In this document: positions 54,726 through 64,000 of the stretch, piece by piece
Layout: each line of letters opens with the position of its first letter
How positions within the stretch are numbered: position 1 is the stretch's first letter
Assembly: GCF_009604425.1 (NCBI RefSeq)
Contig: NZ_WEGI01000002.1
Coordinates: 639,851-703,850, forward strand
Direction of reading: 5' to 3'
DNA: 64,000 nt
Origin: Nocardia aurantia
GTDB lineage: Bacteria > Actinomycetota > Actinomycetes > Mycobacteriales > Mycobacteriaceae
The notes under the pieces: generated by a model
Databases searched by the model: none
Told to the model about the DNA's origin: nothing
What the model saw: the letters and a program-made list of their open reading frames with translations, nothing else
Position numbers and translations under genes: made by a program

Positions 54726-56503
54726 GGCGTCATCGTAGGCGGGGCCTTCGCGCGCGGGGCCGTGCGCCCGGCGAACCGAATCATCACCGGCACGTCGACC
54801 CAGTGGTAGAGCACCGCGGCGGCCGCGGTCGCCAGCACCAGGGTCAGCAGCGCGAATCCGGTCCAGCCGAGGATCCCGAACTGCCTGCCGCCGATGAGGA
54901 ATCGGGTGACGAGCACCATCACCGGGAACTGGATCAGGTAGAAGGCGTAGGAGATGTTGCCGAGCCACACCATTCGCGGATGCGCGTTCGATCCGCGGAT
55001 CCCCGCGAGGTCGCGGGCCGCCATCGTGGCGACCACCGCCGCCGTGGGGGCGATCAGCAGCGCCGACATCTTGAAGTCGATCGGCACCACCCAGGTCGCG
55101 GCGTAGGCGATCGCCAGCGCCAGCAGCGGCGGTGTGAGACGCGTACTGCGCCAACGTCCTTCGAGCACCATGCGCGCGGTCAGCACGCCCAGGTAGAACT
55201 CCGGCAGCCGCGCCGGCGGGAAGGTGTAGCCGAGCCAATACGACCGCGCCACCGGGATGTCCGGCTGCGCGAACCACGCCTGGGAGGCGTGCAGCTCGAA
55301 ATGCGGTGAGCTGTCACCGGGAACCAGGCGGGGCGCGAACGCGTTCGCGATGCCCTTCGGGCCGGGCACCCACAGATAGAAGGCCGCGTGCATGGCGAGC
55401 ACCGCCAGCACCAGCACCGCGGCCGCGAGCAGCAGCCGCTGGGCAGGGATCCGCCGCACCAGCGGCAACAGCAGCGGAAAGGTCAGGTAGAAAAGCATTT
55501 CCGAGGCCAGCGACCAGGACGGCACGTTGAGCCCGCCGACGGTGCTCCACTTAGGCACCCAGGCATGCACGAGCAGCACATTCGGCAACCACACGACGAG
55601 CCGGTGCAACGGCACCCCGGCCGCGAGCACGAAGGCGGCGGCCGCGACCAGGTGGGTCGGATAGATCTTCAGCACCCGCCGCCGGTGGAACAGCGTCACC
55701 GGCATACCCGGCCGGAACGACCAGTAGATGATGAAGCCCGACAGCACAAAGAAAAAGGTGACCCCGGCGGCCCCGAGCTGCATCGGCAGCCACTGATGAA
55801 TGTGCCGGAACAGCTCGGACTTCTGGAACGGATACACCGGCAGGAATACCAAGGCGTGCAACACGAAGACAGCGAACGCCGCCCACCAGCGCGCCCCGGT
55901 GAGCGAGGGCAGTGCGGGCCGCCGCTCCCCGCCGATCTCGGCCGCCGTCGGCGCGCGGACCGCTTCCGGCACACGGGCCACCTCCGGCACCCGGACCGCT
56001 TCCGGCATGTGGACCACCTCCGGCACCCGGTCCACCCCCGGCACCCGGTCCACCCCCGGCACCCGGTCCACCCCCGGCACCCGGTCCACCCCCGGCACCC
56101 GGTCCACCCCCGGCACCCGGTCCACCCCCGGCACCCGGTCCACCCCCGGCACGCGGACCGCCTCCGGCGAAAGGACCGCCTCCGGTGCGCGAGCGTCTGT
56201 CGGCAGGCGAGCCACCCCGGACGCGTCGGCAGCCCCCGGCGGGCGCTCCGCCCCGGGCAGCAGCGCTACCCCGGACACCGAAGCCGCCTCCGGCACCCGG
56301 GCTACCTCGAGCGGGAGGGCCGCTTTCGGCACGTGAACCGCTTCCGGCGCATGGACTGCCTCTGCTGCGCGGGCAACCTCCGACGGGAGCGCCACCTCCG
56401 GCGGGAGCGCCACGTCGGGCGGGAGCGCCACGTCGGGCGGGAGCGCCACCTCCGGCGGGAGCGCCACGTCGGGCGGAAGCGCCACGTCTGGCGGGCGGGT
56501 CAT
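54722..56503 (-). CDS. Acyltransferase 3 family membrane protein with repeat-built N-terminus
   Basis: A 593-residue protein. Residues 195-593 are a multi-spanning O-acyltransferase (Acyl_transf_3) with the conserved histidine in ARWWAAFAVFVLHALVFLP, FFFVLSGFIIYWSF, and the 'PSWSLASEMLFYL' motif. It would acylate a cell-envelope glycan or metabolite. Residues 1-195 are low complexity: PPDVAL-type 6-residue repeats, then a mixed segment, then VPGVDR seven times. The ATG overlaps the SGNH hydrolase stop and the stop overlaps the ACT gene start (both 4 bp). The N-terminal extension is unlike the family and coincides with 18-bp DNA repeats. Confidence 0.85.
   Translation of the reverse strand: MTRPPDVALPPDVALPPEVALPPDVALPPDVALPPEVALPSEVARAAEAVHAPEAVHVPKAALPLEVARVPEAASVSGVALLPGAERPPGAADASGVARLPTDARAPEAVLSPEAVRVPGVDRVPGVDRVPGVDRVPGVDRVPGVDRVPGVDRVPGVDRVPEVVHMPEAVRVPEVARVPEAVRAPTAAEIGGERRPALPSLTGARWWAAFAVFVLHALVFLPVYPFQKSELFRHIHQWLPMQLGAAGVTFFFVLSGFIIYWSFRPGMPVTLFHRRRVLKIYPTHLVAAAAFVLAAGVPLHRLVVWLPNVLLVHAWVPKWSTVGGLNVPSWSLASEMLFYLTFPLLLPLVRRIPAQRLLLAAAVLVLAVLAMHAAFYLWVPGPKGIANAFAPRLVPGDSSPHFELHASQAWFAQPDIPVARSYWLGYTFPPARLPEFYLGVLTARMVLEGRWRSTRLTPPLLALAIAYAATWVVPIDFKMSALLIAPTAAVVATMAARDLAGIRGSNAHPRMVWLGNISYAFYLIQFPVMVLVTRFLIGGRQFGILGWTGFALLTLVLATAAAAVLYHWVDVPVMIRFAGRTAPRAKAPPTMTP
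56028..56153 (-). repeat. 18-bp tandem repeat, seven units, in the acyltransferase gene
   Basis: Seven essentially identical units of CGGTCCACCCCCGGCACC (plus strand) run from 56028 to 56153 and encode VPGVDR seven times. The high identity points to recent slippage-driven expansion. Confidence 0.95.
56381..56488 (-). repeat. 18-bp tandem repeat, six units, at the acyltransferase N-terminus
   Basis: Units of GGCGGGAGCGCCACGTCG type repeat every 18 bp and encode PPDVAL/PPEVAL at the very start of the protein. The sequence is unrelated to the downstream VPGVDR unit but has the same period. Confidence 0.9.
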
Positions 56504-57426
56504 CGAAGGTACCTGTCGTACAGGGCATTCGCGGTCACCGCGTCACCCCGGGTGGACGGGTGGAACGGCAGACCGGCGATATCGGTGCGCGGGTCGAACA
56601 CCCCGTTGAGCCACGGGTCGGCGGAACACAGCCCGTGCCCGGTGGTGAGCGCGCGGGCGTCGAAGAAGCCCAGTCCCAGCAGTTCCGCGGCCTCGCGCTG
56701 CGCCCGATCGATGCGGTCGAAGTACGCGACGACGGCCCGTCCGCGCGGCTGGATGAACGGCGCCACACCGAGAATGCTCAGGCAGACGGTGTCCTGTCCC
56801 GAGGGCAGGATCTCCGGGTAGCCGACGATCACGATGTGCGCGGCCGGCGCGTAGTAGCGGATGTAAGTGACTGCGGCCTTGATCCTTTCGGCGTACGCGG
56901 CGCCGGTCACGCCGCGCACGTCCGGAATTCGGCCCTGTTCCACCGCGTCCAGATCGCAGCCGCGGATCAGGTCGAAGACGCACTGCTGCAATCCATACCA
57001 GAGCGTCTGATCGGTGTCGCCCCAATGATCGTCGAGACCCAGTTGCAGGGTCACCAGTCGGGTGGCCGGGCCGAATGCGCCGTCGTGGTCGGCCTGCAGG
57101 ACCTCCATGGCGAGGGTGTAGCCCGGCCCGCTGTCGATGGACGCCCCCGAACAGGACGGGTTGGCCACCTGGTCTCCGCCCCGCGGCCCCAGCAGGCGGC
57201 CCAGCTGCGCGGGCCACGAACTGCCGCCGCGCACACAGACATCGCCCGAGGACTGCGGGTCCCAGCCGTTGGCGGTGTACGAATCCCCCAGGACGACGAC
57301 CTTTCTGCCCTCCGGTGCGGAATCCGCTTGTGCCGCAGTGACTCCCACCGCCGATGCGGCGATCGCGAGGGCGGCCGCGCACACGCCGCGCAGCCCCCTC
57401 CGGACGCCGGCGCCTGCCGATCGCAT
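56500..57426 (-). CDS. Secreted SGNH/GDSL-type hydrolase
   Basis: A 308-residue protein with a signal peptide (about 35 residues, VCAAALAIAASAVGVTAAQA) and an SGNH hydrolase domain. Block I is VVVLGDSYTANG (Ser49), the oxyanion glycine and asparagine regions follow (SCSGASID, LQLGLDDHWGDT), and the catalytic histidine is probably in GLPFHPSTRGD. It should act outside the membrane as an esterase or deacylase. The stop overlaps the membrane acyltransferase start (ATGA). Acyltransferase-3 proteins often carry a fused SGNH domain, so this pair may do the same job as two proteins. Confidence 0.85.
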   Translation of the reverse strand: MRSAGAGVRRGLRGVCAAALAIAASAVGVTAAQADSAPEGRKVVVLGDSYTANGWDPQSSGDVCVRGGSSWPAQLGRLLGPRGGDQVANPSCSGASIDSGPGYTLAMEVLQADHDGAFGPATRLVTLQLGLDDHWGDTDQTLWYGLQQCVFDLIRGCDLDAVEQGRIPDVRGVTGAAYAERIKAAVTYIRYYAPAAHIVIVGYPEILPSGQDTVCLSILGVAPFIQPRGRAVVAYFDRIDRAQREAAELLGLGFFDARALTTGHGLCSADPWLNGVFDPRTDIAGLPFHPSTRGDAVTANALYDRYLR

Positions 57427-57442
57427 GCCGAACTCCCGTGTC

Positions 57443-57814
57443 TCAGTAGCCCGCGCGCGGTTCGAAGCCCGGCGCGTCCAGCGTCGGCGGCGCCGGTTTC
57501 GGGGCCGGCTGCGGCGCGGGTTTCGGGGCGACCGGCTGCGGCGCGGGCGCCTCGGTGGTCGTGGGTTCCGGTGCGGGCGCGGCGGTGGTGGGCTCCGGTC
57601 CGGGCACGTCCACGGGCGCCGGCGCGGCACTGCTCACCGGCGCCGCGCTGCTCAGCGGCGCGGGGACCACGGGCGCCGGGACGGCACTGCTATCACCGCC
57701 CTGCGACCGATCGGTGGTGGTCTCGCCGCAGGCCGCCACACCCAGCAGGCACACCCCGGCGACCAGCACAATCGCCGCCCGGAGGTGGAAGACACCCGTG
57801 GTACGAAACTTCAT
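57443..57814 (-). CDS. Proline-rich putative lipoprotein
   Basis: A 123-residue protein with a signal sequence and lipobox LGVAAC near residue 29. The mature part is almost entirely Pro, Ala, Thr and Val, ending in PKPAPQPAPKPAPPTLDAPG. Such tails span the periplasm or cell wall. The SGNH hydrolase gene begins 16 bp downstream, so they are probably co-transcribed. No enzymatic domain is present. Confidence 0.75.
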   Translation of the reverse strand: MKFRTTGVFHLRAAIVLVAGVCLLGVAACGETTTDRSQGGDSSAVPAPVVPAPLSSAAPVSSAAPAPVDVPGPEPTTAAPAPEPTTTEAPAPQPVAPKPAPQPAPKPAPPTLDAPGFEPRAGY

Positions 57815-57909
57815 GGGACCCTCGAATCACGAACTGAAATGTCCTCTATTCACTTCAGGGCAGCATACAAGTCACCCTAGGCACGGCGGCCCGATTCGCC
57901 CGGATTCGA

Positions 57910-59154
<1,245 letters not shown>

Positions 59155-59189
59155 CACACTCTCCCGATCATCGACCCGGGCCCATAGAA

Positions 59190-59205
59190 CAGACCGTTTG
59201 GTCTG
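59190..59205. promoter_or_regulatory. TetR-type palindrome upstream of the orphan trpB
   Basis: CAGACC-GTTT-GGTCTG is a perfect 6-4-6 palindrome, 36-51 bp before the trpB-like start. The form is typical of TetR/AcrR operators. No TetR gene adjoins, so the regulator would be encoded elsewhere. The remaining gap 59155-59485 shows no gene. Confidence 0.5.
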
Positions 59206-59485
59206 ATCGTAGGGCGGCCCGGCACCGCCGCCCCGAATCCGCCTCCCTCCGTTGGGAAGCCACCACGAACGCGGTCCGAGGGCCGTGACGATCGTCGGCG
59301 AGGCACGAGACGAGCCGGTTGCGGGCCGGTGACGATCACCGGAACCGCCCGCATATCGATCCGGAACCACGTGCGCCGCGATCGGACTCCGGATCATCCC
59401 TCCCGACTACGATCGGGATGCTGTCGGTCGACCCCGTCCCATCCGTTCGTTCCCGATCCGCTCGGACCGCACAGGAGACCGCGAT

Positions 59486-61375
59486 ATGGCCGACGATCAC
59501 CAGCGACACGGCGAGCAACCGTTCGCCGACACCGCCGATTTCACCGACGCCGACCGCGGCTTCGTCGCCGCCCTGGAGCCCGGCGTGGTCACGGACGAGA
59601 ACGGCAAAGTGGTGTGGGACAACGACTCCTACGCCTTCATCCGGGGCAGCTGCCCGAATTCGGTGCATCCCGGGCTGTGGCGGCAGTCGCAGCTGATGTT
59701 GCGGCAGGGTCTGTACGAGGTCGCGCCGGGTTTCTATCAGATCCGCGGCCTGGATCTGTCGAATATGACGCTCGTCGAGGGTGACGCCGGCGTGATCGTG
59801 ATCGACCCGTTGATCTCGGCCGAGACGGCGAAGGCGGGCCTGGACCTGTACCGCCGGCATCGGGGCGACCGGCCGGTCACCGGCCTGGTCTACACCCATT
59901 CGCACGTCGACCACTTCGGTGGCGCGCTGGGTGTCGTCACCGAGGAGGACGCGGCGACGGGCCGGGTCCCGGTGCTCGCACCGGCCGGATTCGTGCGACA
60001 TGCGGTGGCGGAGAACATCTTCGCCGGTACCGCGATGGCCCGCCGCTCGGCCTACATGTACGGCGCGGCGCTCCCCCGTGGGCCGCGCGGCCAGGTCGGC
60101 GCCGGTCTGGGCATGACCACCTCCACCGGCACGGTCACCCTGCTGCCGCCGACGCGGGACATCACCGCGACCGGTCAGGAGGAGGTGATCGACGGCGTCC
60201 GCATCGTGTTCCAGCTGACCCCGGGCACCGAGGCGCCCGCGGAGATGAACTTCTACTTCCCGGACCACCGGGTGCTGTGCACGGCGGAGAACGCCACCCA
60301 CACCCTGCACAACATCCTCACCCTGCGCGGCGCGCTGGTTCGCGACGCCCACGTGTGGGCGCGGTACCTCAACGAGACGATCACGCTCTTCGCGCACCGG
60401 ACCGATGTCGCCTTCGCCTCGCACCACTGGCCGATGTGGGACACCGAACGGATCACGGAATGGCTGACCCTGCAGGCCGACACCTACGGCTACCTGCACG
60501 ATCAGACCCTGCGCCTGCTCAACCAGGGCCGCACCGGCATCGAGATCGCCGAGACCCTGCGGCTGCCGCCGACGCTGGAACGCAAGTGGTACAACCACGG
60601 CTACTACGGTTCGATGAGCCACAATGTGAAAGCCGTCTACCAGCGCTATATGGGTTGGTTCGACGGCAATCCGGCCCATCTGTGGGAGCATCCGCCGGTG
60701 GCGTCGGCCGAGCGGCACGTCGAGGCGATGGGCGGCGCTGCCGACACAATCGGGAAGGCGCGCCGGGCTCACGATGCGGGCGATCACCGCTGGGCGGCGC
60801 AACTGCTGAACTACGTGATCTATGCCGATCCGGGCAACGACACCGCGAAGATGTTGCAGGCCGAGGTCTTCGAGGAACTCGGCTACGGTTCGGAGAACGG
60901 TACGTGGCGCAACTTCTACCTCACCGGCGCCTACGAACTGCGCCACGGCACGGTCGGCACCCCCACCGGCACCTCCTCGGACTCGATGGCGCGCTCGCTG
61001 TCCGTCGACCAGGTCTTCGACGCGGTCGCCTTCCGCATCGACGGCCCCGCGGCGTGGGACCTGCACCTGATGCACGACTGGCATGTCACCGACGAGGACC
61101 GGACCTACCGCACCGAACTCCGCAACGGAGTGTTCGTCCACTACGTGCTGCCGGACGACAACGTCCGGCCCGCATCGGATGCCGCGTTCACACTCGACCG
61201 GCGCACCCTCATCGGCGTGCTGACCGGCGGACAGGACATGACGGAGGCGGTGCGAACGGGCAGCGTGCGGGTGACCGGCGACCCGTCGGGGCTGGCCCGA
61301 CTGAGATCCGTGATCGGCACGCCCGATCCGAACTTTCCGATCGTCACGCCCTGGGAACGCCGAGCCACCGTGTGA
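59486..61375 (+). CDS. Linear primary-alkylsulfatase (type III, SdsA1-like MBL fold)
   Basis: A 629-residue protein. The N-terminal metallo-beta-lactamase domain has THSHVDHFGG (residues 137-146), later metal ligands in TAENATHTLHN and SHHWP, and the entry motif MTLVEGDAGVIVIDPL. A helical dimerisation domain and a C-terminal SCP2-like domain follow, as in SdsA1 and the BDS1/Pdsa group, which cleave alkyl sulfate esters such as dodecyl sulfate to an alcohol and sulfate. No signal peptide was seen, so the enzyme is probably cytosolic. It is divergent from the orphan trpB and convergent with pyc. Confidence 0.9.
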   Translation: MADDHQRHGEQPFADTADFTDADRGFVAALEPGVVTDENGKVVWDNDSYAFIRGSCPNSVHPGLWRQSQLMLRQGLYEVAPGFYQIRGLDLSNMTLVEGDAGVIVIDPLISAETAKAGLDLYRRHRGDRPVTGLVYTHSHVDHFGGALGVVTEEDAATGRVPVLAPAGFVRHAVAENIFAGTAMARRSAYMYGAALPRGPRGQVGAGLGMTTSTGTVTLLPPTRDITATGQEEVIDGVRIVFQLTPGTEAPAEMNFYFPDHRVLCTAENATHTLHNILTLRGALVRDAHVWARYLNETITLFAHRTDVAFASHHWPMWDTERITEWLTLQADTYGYLHDQTLRLLNQGRTGIEIAETLRLPPTLERKWYNHGYYGSMSHNVKAVYQRYMGWFDGNPAHLWEHPPVASAERHVEAMGGAADTIGKARRAHDAGDHRWAAQLLNYVIYADPGNDTAKMLQAEVFEELGYGSENGTWRNFYLTGAYELRHGTVGTPTGTSSDSMARSLSVDQVFDAVAFRIDGPAAWDLHLMHDWHVTDEDRTYRTELRNGVFVHYVLPDDNVRPASDAAFTLDRRTLIGVLTGGQDMTEAVRTGSVRVTGDPSGLARLRSVIGTPDPNFPIVTPWERRATV

Positions 61376-61401
61376 GGGCGGCGCTGCCGTCCTGATGACC
61401 G

Positions 61402-61442
61402 CGTTCGTGAGTCCCGTTGCCGGAGTACGGGACCCACGAGCG
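61402..61442. terminator. Bidirectional terminator between the alkylsulfatase and pyc genes
   Basis: CGTTCGTGAGTCCCGT (61402-61417) and ACGGGACCCACGAGCG (61427-61442) form a 16-bp stem with two G-T/mismatch positions and a 9-nt loop. It lies in the 73-bp gap between convergent stops. Confidence 0.8.
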
Positions 61443-61448
61443 GCCGGT

Positions 61449-64000
61449 TCAGTCGGCGATCACCAGCAGCAGGTCGCCGCCGTCCACCTCGTGGGTGGTG
61501 CCGATCGCGATCCGGTCGATGATGCCGGCGCGCGGGGCGGTGATGGCGGCCTCCATCTTCATCGCCTCGATGGTGGCGACACTGTCCCCGGATTCGACGC
61601 GGTCACCGACCGCGACGGTCACGGTCACCACACCGGAGAACGGGGCGGGCAGGTGCCGGGGGTCGGACGGGTCGGCCTTCTCGGCGGTCGGCAGGTGCTG
61701 GTCGATGGACCGGTCGCGGACCACCACCTGGCGGAGCTGTCCGTTGAGAATGCAGGTGACGGTTCGCATTCCGTGGTCGTCGGGTTCGGAGATGGCCTCC
61801 AAGCCGATCAGCAGTGTCACACCCTTCTCCAACTGGACCCGGTGCTCCTCACCGTGGCGCAGGCCGTAGAAGAACTGATTCGCCGACAGACCGGACGTGT
61901 CACCGTACTTCTCCCGATGCGCCAGAAACTCCGACGTCGGCCCAGGGAACAGCAAGCGGTTCAACGTTTCCTGCCGCTGCTGCGACGAACCATCCAGCGC
62001 CGCTTCGTCTTCCGGCGACAGCGTCGCCTCCGGCTTCGCCGGACCACGACCAGCCAACGCCCGCGTCCGGAACGGCTCCGGCCAGCCACCCGCCGGTGTC
62101 CCCAGTTCCCCACGCAGAAAACCGATCACCGAATCCGGAATATCGAACCGCGCCGGATCACCCCCGAAATCCTCAATATCGACACCACTACCCACCAGGG
62201 ACAGGGCCAGATCACCGACCACCTTCGACGACGGCGTCACCTTCACCAACCGACCCAGCAACCGATCCGCCGCAGCATACTTCGCCTCCACCTCCTCGAA
62301 CCGGTCACCGAGACCCAGCGCAATGGCCTGCTGCCGCAGATTCGACAACTGACCACCCGGGATCTCGTGGTGATACACCCGGCCCGTCGGCCCCGCCAAC
62401 CCTGACTCGAACGGACCGTACACCTTCCGCAACGACTCCCAATACGGCTCCAGATCACACACACTCTGCAAGCTCAACCCCGTATCGAACGGCGAATGCG
62501 CCGCCGCAGCCACAATCGCCGACAACGCCGGCTGACTGGTCGTCCCCGCCATCGGCGCACTCGCACCATCCACCGCATCCGCACCCGCCTGCCACGCAGC
62601 CAGATACGTCGCCAACTGGCCACCGGGCGTGTCGTGGGTATGCACATGCACCGGCACATCGAAATTCCGGCGTAACGCCGTCACCAGCGTGTGCGCCGCC
62701 GGAGCCCGCAACAGACCCGCCATGTCCTTGATCGCCACAATGTGCGCCCCCGCGTCCACCACCTGCTCCGCCAGCTTCAGGTAATAGTCCAGCGTGTACA
62801 GGTTCTCGTTCGGATCCGACAGGTCACCGGTATACGACAACGCGACTTCCGCCACCGCCGTCCCGGTTTCCAGCACCGCATCGATCGCGGGACGCATCTG
62901 ATCAACATTGTTCAGCGCGTCGAAGATCCGGAAGATATCGATCCCGGTATCGGTAGCCTCACGGACGAACGCGCGCGTCACCCGCTCCGGATACGGGGTA
63001 TACCCGACTGTGTTACGGCCTCGCAGCAACATCTGAAGACAGATGTTCGGGACCGCTTCCCGCAACGCCGCCAACCGCTCCCACGGATCCTCATACAAGA
63101 ACCGCAGCGCCACATCATAAGTCGCGCCACCCCAGCACTCGATCGACAACAACTCCGGCGTCAACCGCGCCACATGCCCGGCCACCTGCAACAACCCATT
63201 CGTCCGCACCCGCGTCGCCAACAGTGACTGATGCGCATCACGGAAAGTGGTATCCGTCACCGCCACCGCATCCTGTTCACGCAACGCACGCGCGAAACCG
63301 TTGGGTCCCAACGCAACCAGGCGCTGCCGCGACCCCGACGGCGGCGGCGCCGAAAGATCGATCACCGGCAACTTGTCATGCGGATACACCGCCGTCGGAC
63401 GCTCACCATGCGGCTTGTTCACCGTCATGTCGGCCAGATAGCCGAGGATCTTCGAGGCGCGGTCGGCCGAGGCGTGGCGAGTCAGCAGTTCGGGACGGTC
63501 GTCGATGAACGAGGTGGTGATCCGCCCGGCCCGGAAGTCGGGATCGTCGAGAACCGCTTGCAGGAACGGGATATTCGTGGACAGACCACGAATCCGGAAC
63601 TCCGTCACCGCGCGGCGAGCCCGCGCGATGGCCGCGCTGAGATCCCGGCCACGACACGTCAACTTCACCAGCATCGAATCGAAGTGCGGGCCCACTTCCG
63701 CACCGACATTGGCACCACCGTCGAGCCGGACGCCCGCACCACCGGGACTGCGGTAGCCCGTGATCCGCCCGGTGTCGGGCCGGAAACCGTTGGCCGGGTC
63801 CTCGGTCGTGATCCGGCACTGCAACGCCGCACCCCGAATCCGCACCGACTCCTGACTCAACCCCAAATCTTCTAGAGACTCCCCCGCCGCAATCCGCATC
63901 TGCGACTGCACCAAATCCACATCAGTGATCTCCTCCGTCACCGTATGCTCCACCTGAATCCGCGGATTCATCTCGATGAACACATGATCCCCACGCTCAT
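61449..64000 (-). CDS. pyc: Pyruvate carboxylase, C-terminal three quarters (cut by the window end)
   Basis: About 850 of roughly 1130 residues are present, reading from the right edge to the stop at 61449. The last part of the biotin carboxylase domain (EMNPRIQVEHTVTEEITDVD) is followed by the carboxyltransferase TIM barrel (DTTFRDAHQSLLATRVRTNG, LSIECWGGATYDVALRFL) and the C-terminal biotinyl domain with EAMKMEAAI (biotin lysine). Pyruvate carboxylase makes oxaloacetate for anaplerosis. The start codon and first 280 or so residues lie beyond 64000. Confidence 0.95.
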   Translation of the reverse strand, partial: ERGDHVFIEMNPRIQVEHTVTEEITDVDLVQSQMRIAAGESLEDLGLSQESVRIRGAALQCRITTEDPANGFRPDTGRITGYRSPGGAGVRLDGGANVGAEVGPHFDSMLVKLTCRGRDLSAAIARARRAVTEFRIRGLSTNIPFLQAVLDDPDFRAGRITTSFIDDRPELLTRHASADRASKILGYLADMTVNKPHGERPTAVYPHDKLPVIDLSAPPPSGSRQRLVALGPNGFARALREQDAVAVTDTTFRDAHQSLLATRVRTNGLLQVAGHVARLTPELLSIECWGGATYDVALRFLYEDPWERLAALREAVPNICLQMLLRGRNTVGYTPYPERVTRAFVREATDTGIDIFRIFDALNNVDQMRPAIDAVLETGTAVAEVALSYTGDLSDPNENLYTLDYYLKLAEQVVDAGAHIVAIKDMAGLLRAPAAHTLVTALRRNFDVPVHVHTHDTPGGQLATYLAAWQAGADAVDGASAPMAGTTSQPALSAIVAAAAHSPFDTGLSLQSVCDLEPYWESLRKVYGPFESGLAGPTGRVYHHEIPGGQLSNLRQQAIALGLGDRFEEVEAKYAAADRLLGRLVKVTPSSKVVGDLALSLVGSGVDIEDFGGDPARFDIPDSVIGFLRGELGTPAGGWPEPFRTRALAGRGPAKPEATLSPEDEAALDGSSQQRQETLNRLLFPGPTSEFLAHREKYGDTSGLSANQFFYGLRHGEEHRVQLEKGVTLLIGLEAISEPDDHGMRTVTCILNGQLRQVVVRDRSIDQHLPTAEKADPSDPRHLPAPFSGVVTVTVAVGDRVESGDSVATIEAMKMEAAITAPRAGIIDRIAIGTTHEVDGGDLLLVIAD

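Overview
The window is high-GC actinobacterial chromosome, most probably from Nocardia or a close mycolic-acid-producing relative. The main evidence is the block at 35.2-45.8 kb (ahpE, a DUF3052 gene, a lipoprotein gene, aceE, a PucR-type mabR, fabD, acpP, kasA, accD6). It follows the gene order of Mycobacterium tuberculosis Rv2238c-Rv2247, except that kasB is absent. Frequent GTG starts, 4-bp ATGA/GTGA overlaps and strong G/C third-position bias fit the same group.

Layout. 0-5.8 kb: tail of a probable beta-oxidation gene, then aldehyde dehydrogenase, FadD3-like acyl-CoA ligase and a PPOX-fold protein, followed by an HSL-type esterase and a Uma2-family protein. 5.7-13.1 kb: small regulator/effector modules, each with a palindromic operator candidate: TetR with a DHA2-type MFS exporter, SDR with TetR, a DUF1772 membrane protein with AraC, an XRE/MmyB regulator and an MBL-fold hydrolase. 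13.3-33.4 kb: a defence island. A Ser/Thr kinase with a helical-repeat tail is divergent from an operon of SNF2-family helicase (DrmD-like), Eco57I/PglX-class DNA adenine methyltransferase (DrmMI-like), an embedded AbiEi/AbiEii toxin-antitoxin pair, a 2115-residue DEAD/DUF1998 helicase and a UvrD-type helicase with a RelE/ParE-like N-terminus. Decayed genes lie between the modules. The arrangement resembles class 1 DISARM with DrmA and DrmB functions on one chain and no DrmC; this is the best candidate here for an under-described system.

33.5-35.2 kb: a SEC-C protein, a gene-poor stretch and tRNA-Val(UAC), whose 3' end faces the island. 35.2-45.9 kb: the conserved core, covering peroxide defence, pyruvate dehydrogenase E1 and the FAS-II elongation operon with its likely regulator MabR and a matching inverted repeat before fabD, closed by a strong bidirectional terminator. 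46.0-48.6 kb: DUF3145, a beta-lactamase-fold hydrolase and an APH-fold phosphotransferase.

48.8-57.8 kb: a region rich in tandem repeats. It holds a 105-bp repeat array open in all frames, a fused PabA-PabB enzyme with two repeat-built linkers, a DinB-like protein, a methyltransferase, and an operon of lipoprotein, SGNH hydrolase, membrane acyltransferase (with a repeat-built N-terminus) and ACT protein. 57.9-64 kb: an orphan TrpB homologue, a type III linear alkylsulfatase and the 3' three quarters of pyruvate carboxylase, cut by the window end. No integrase, transposase, insertion sequence, CRISPR array or rRNA was seen.
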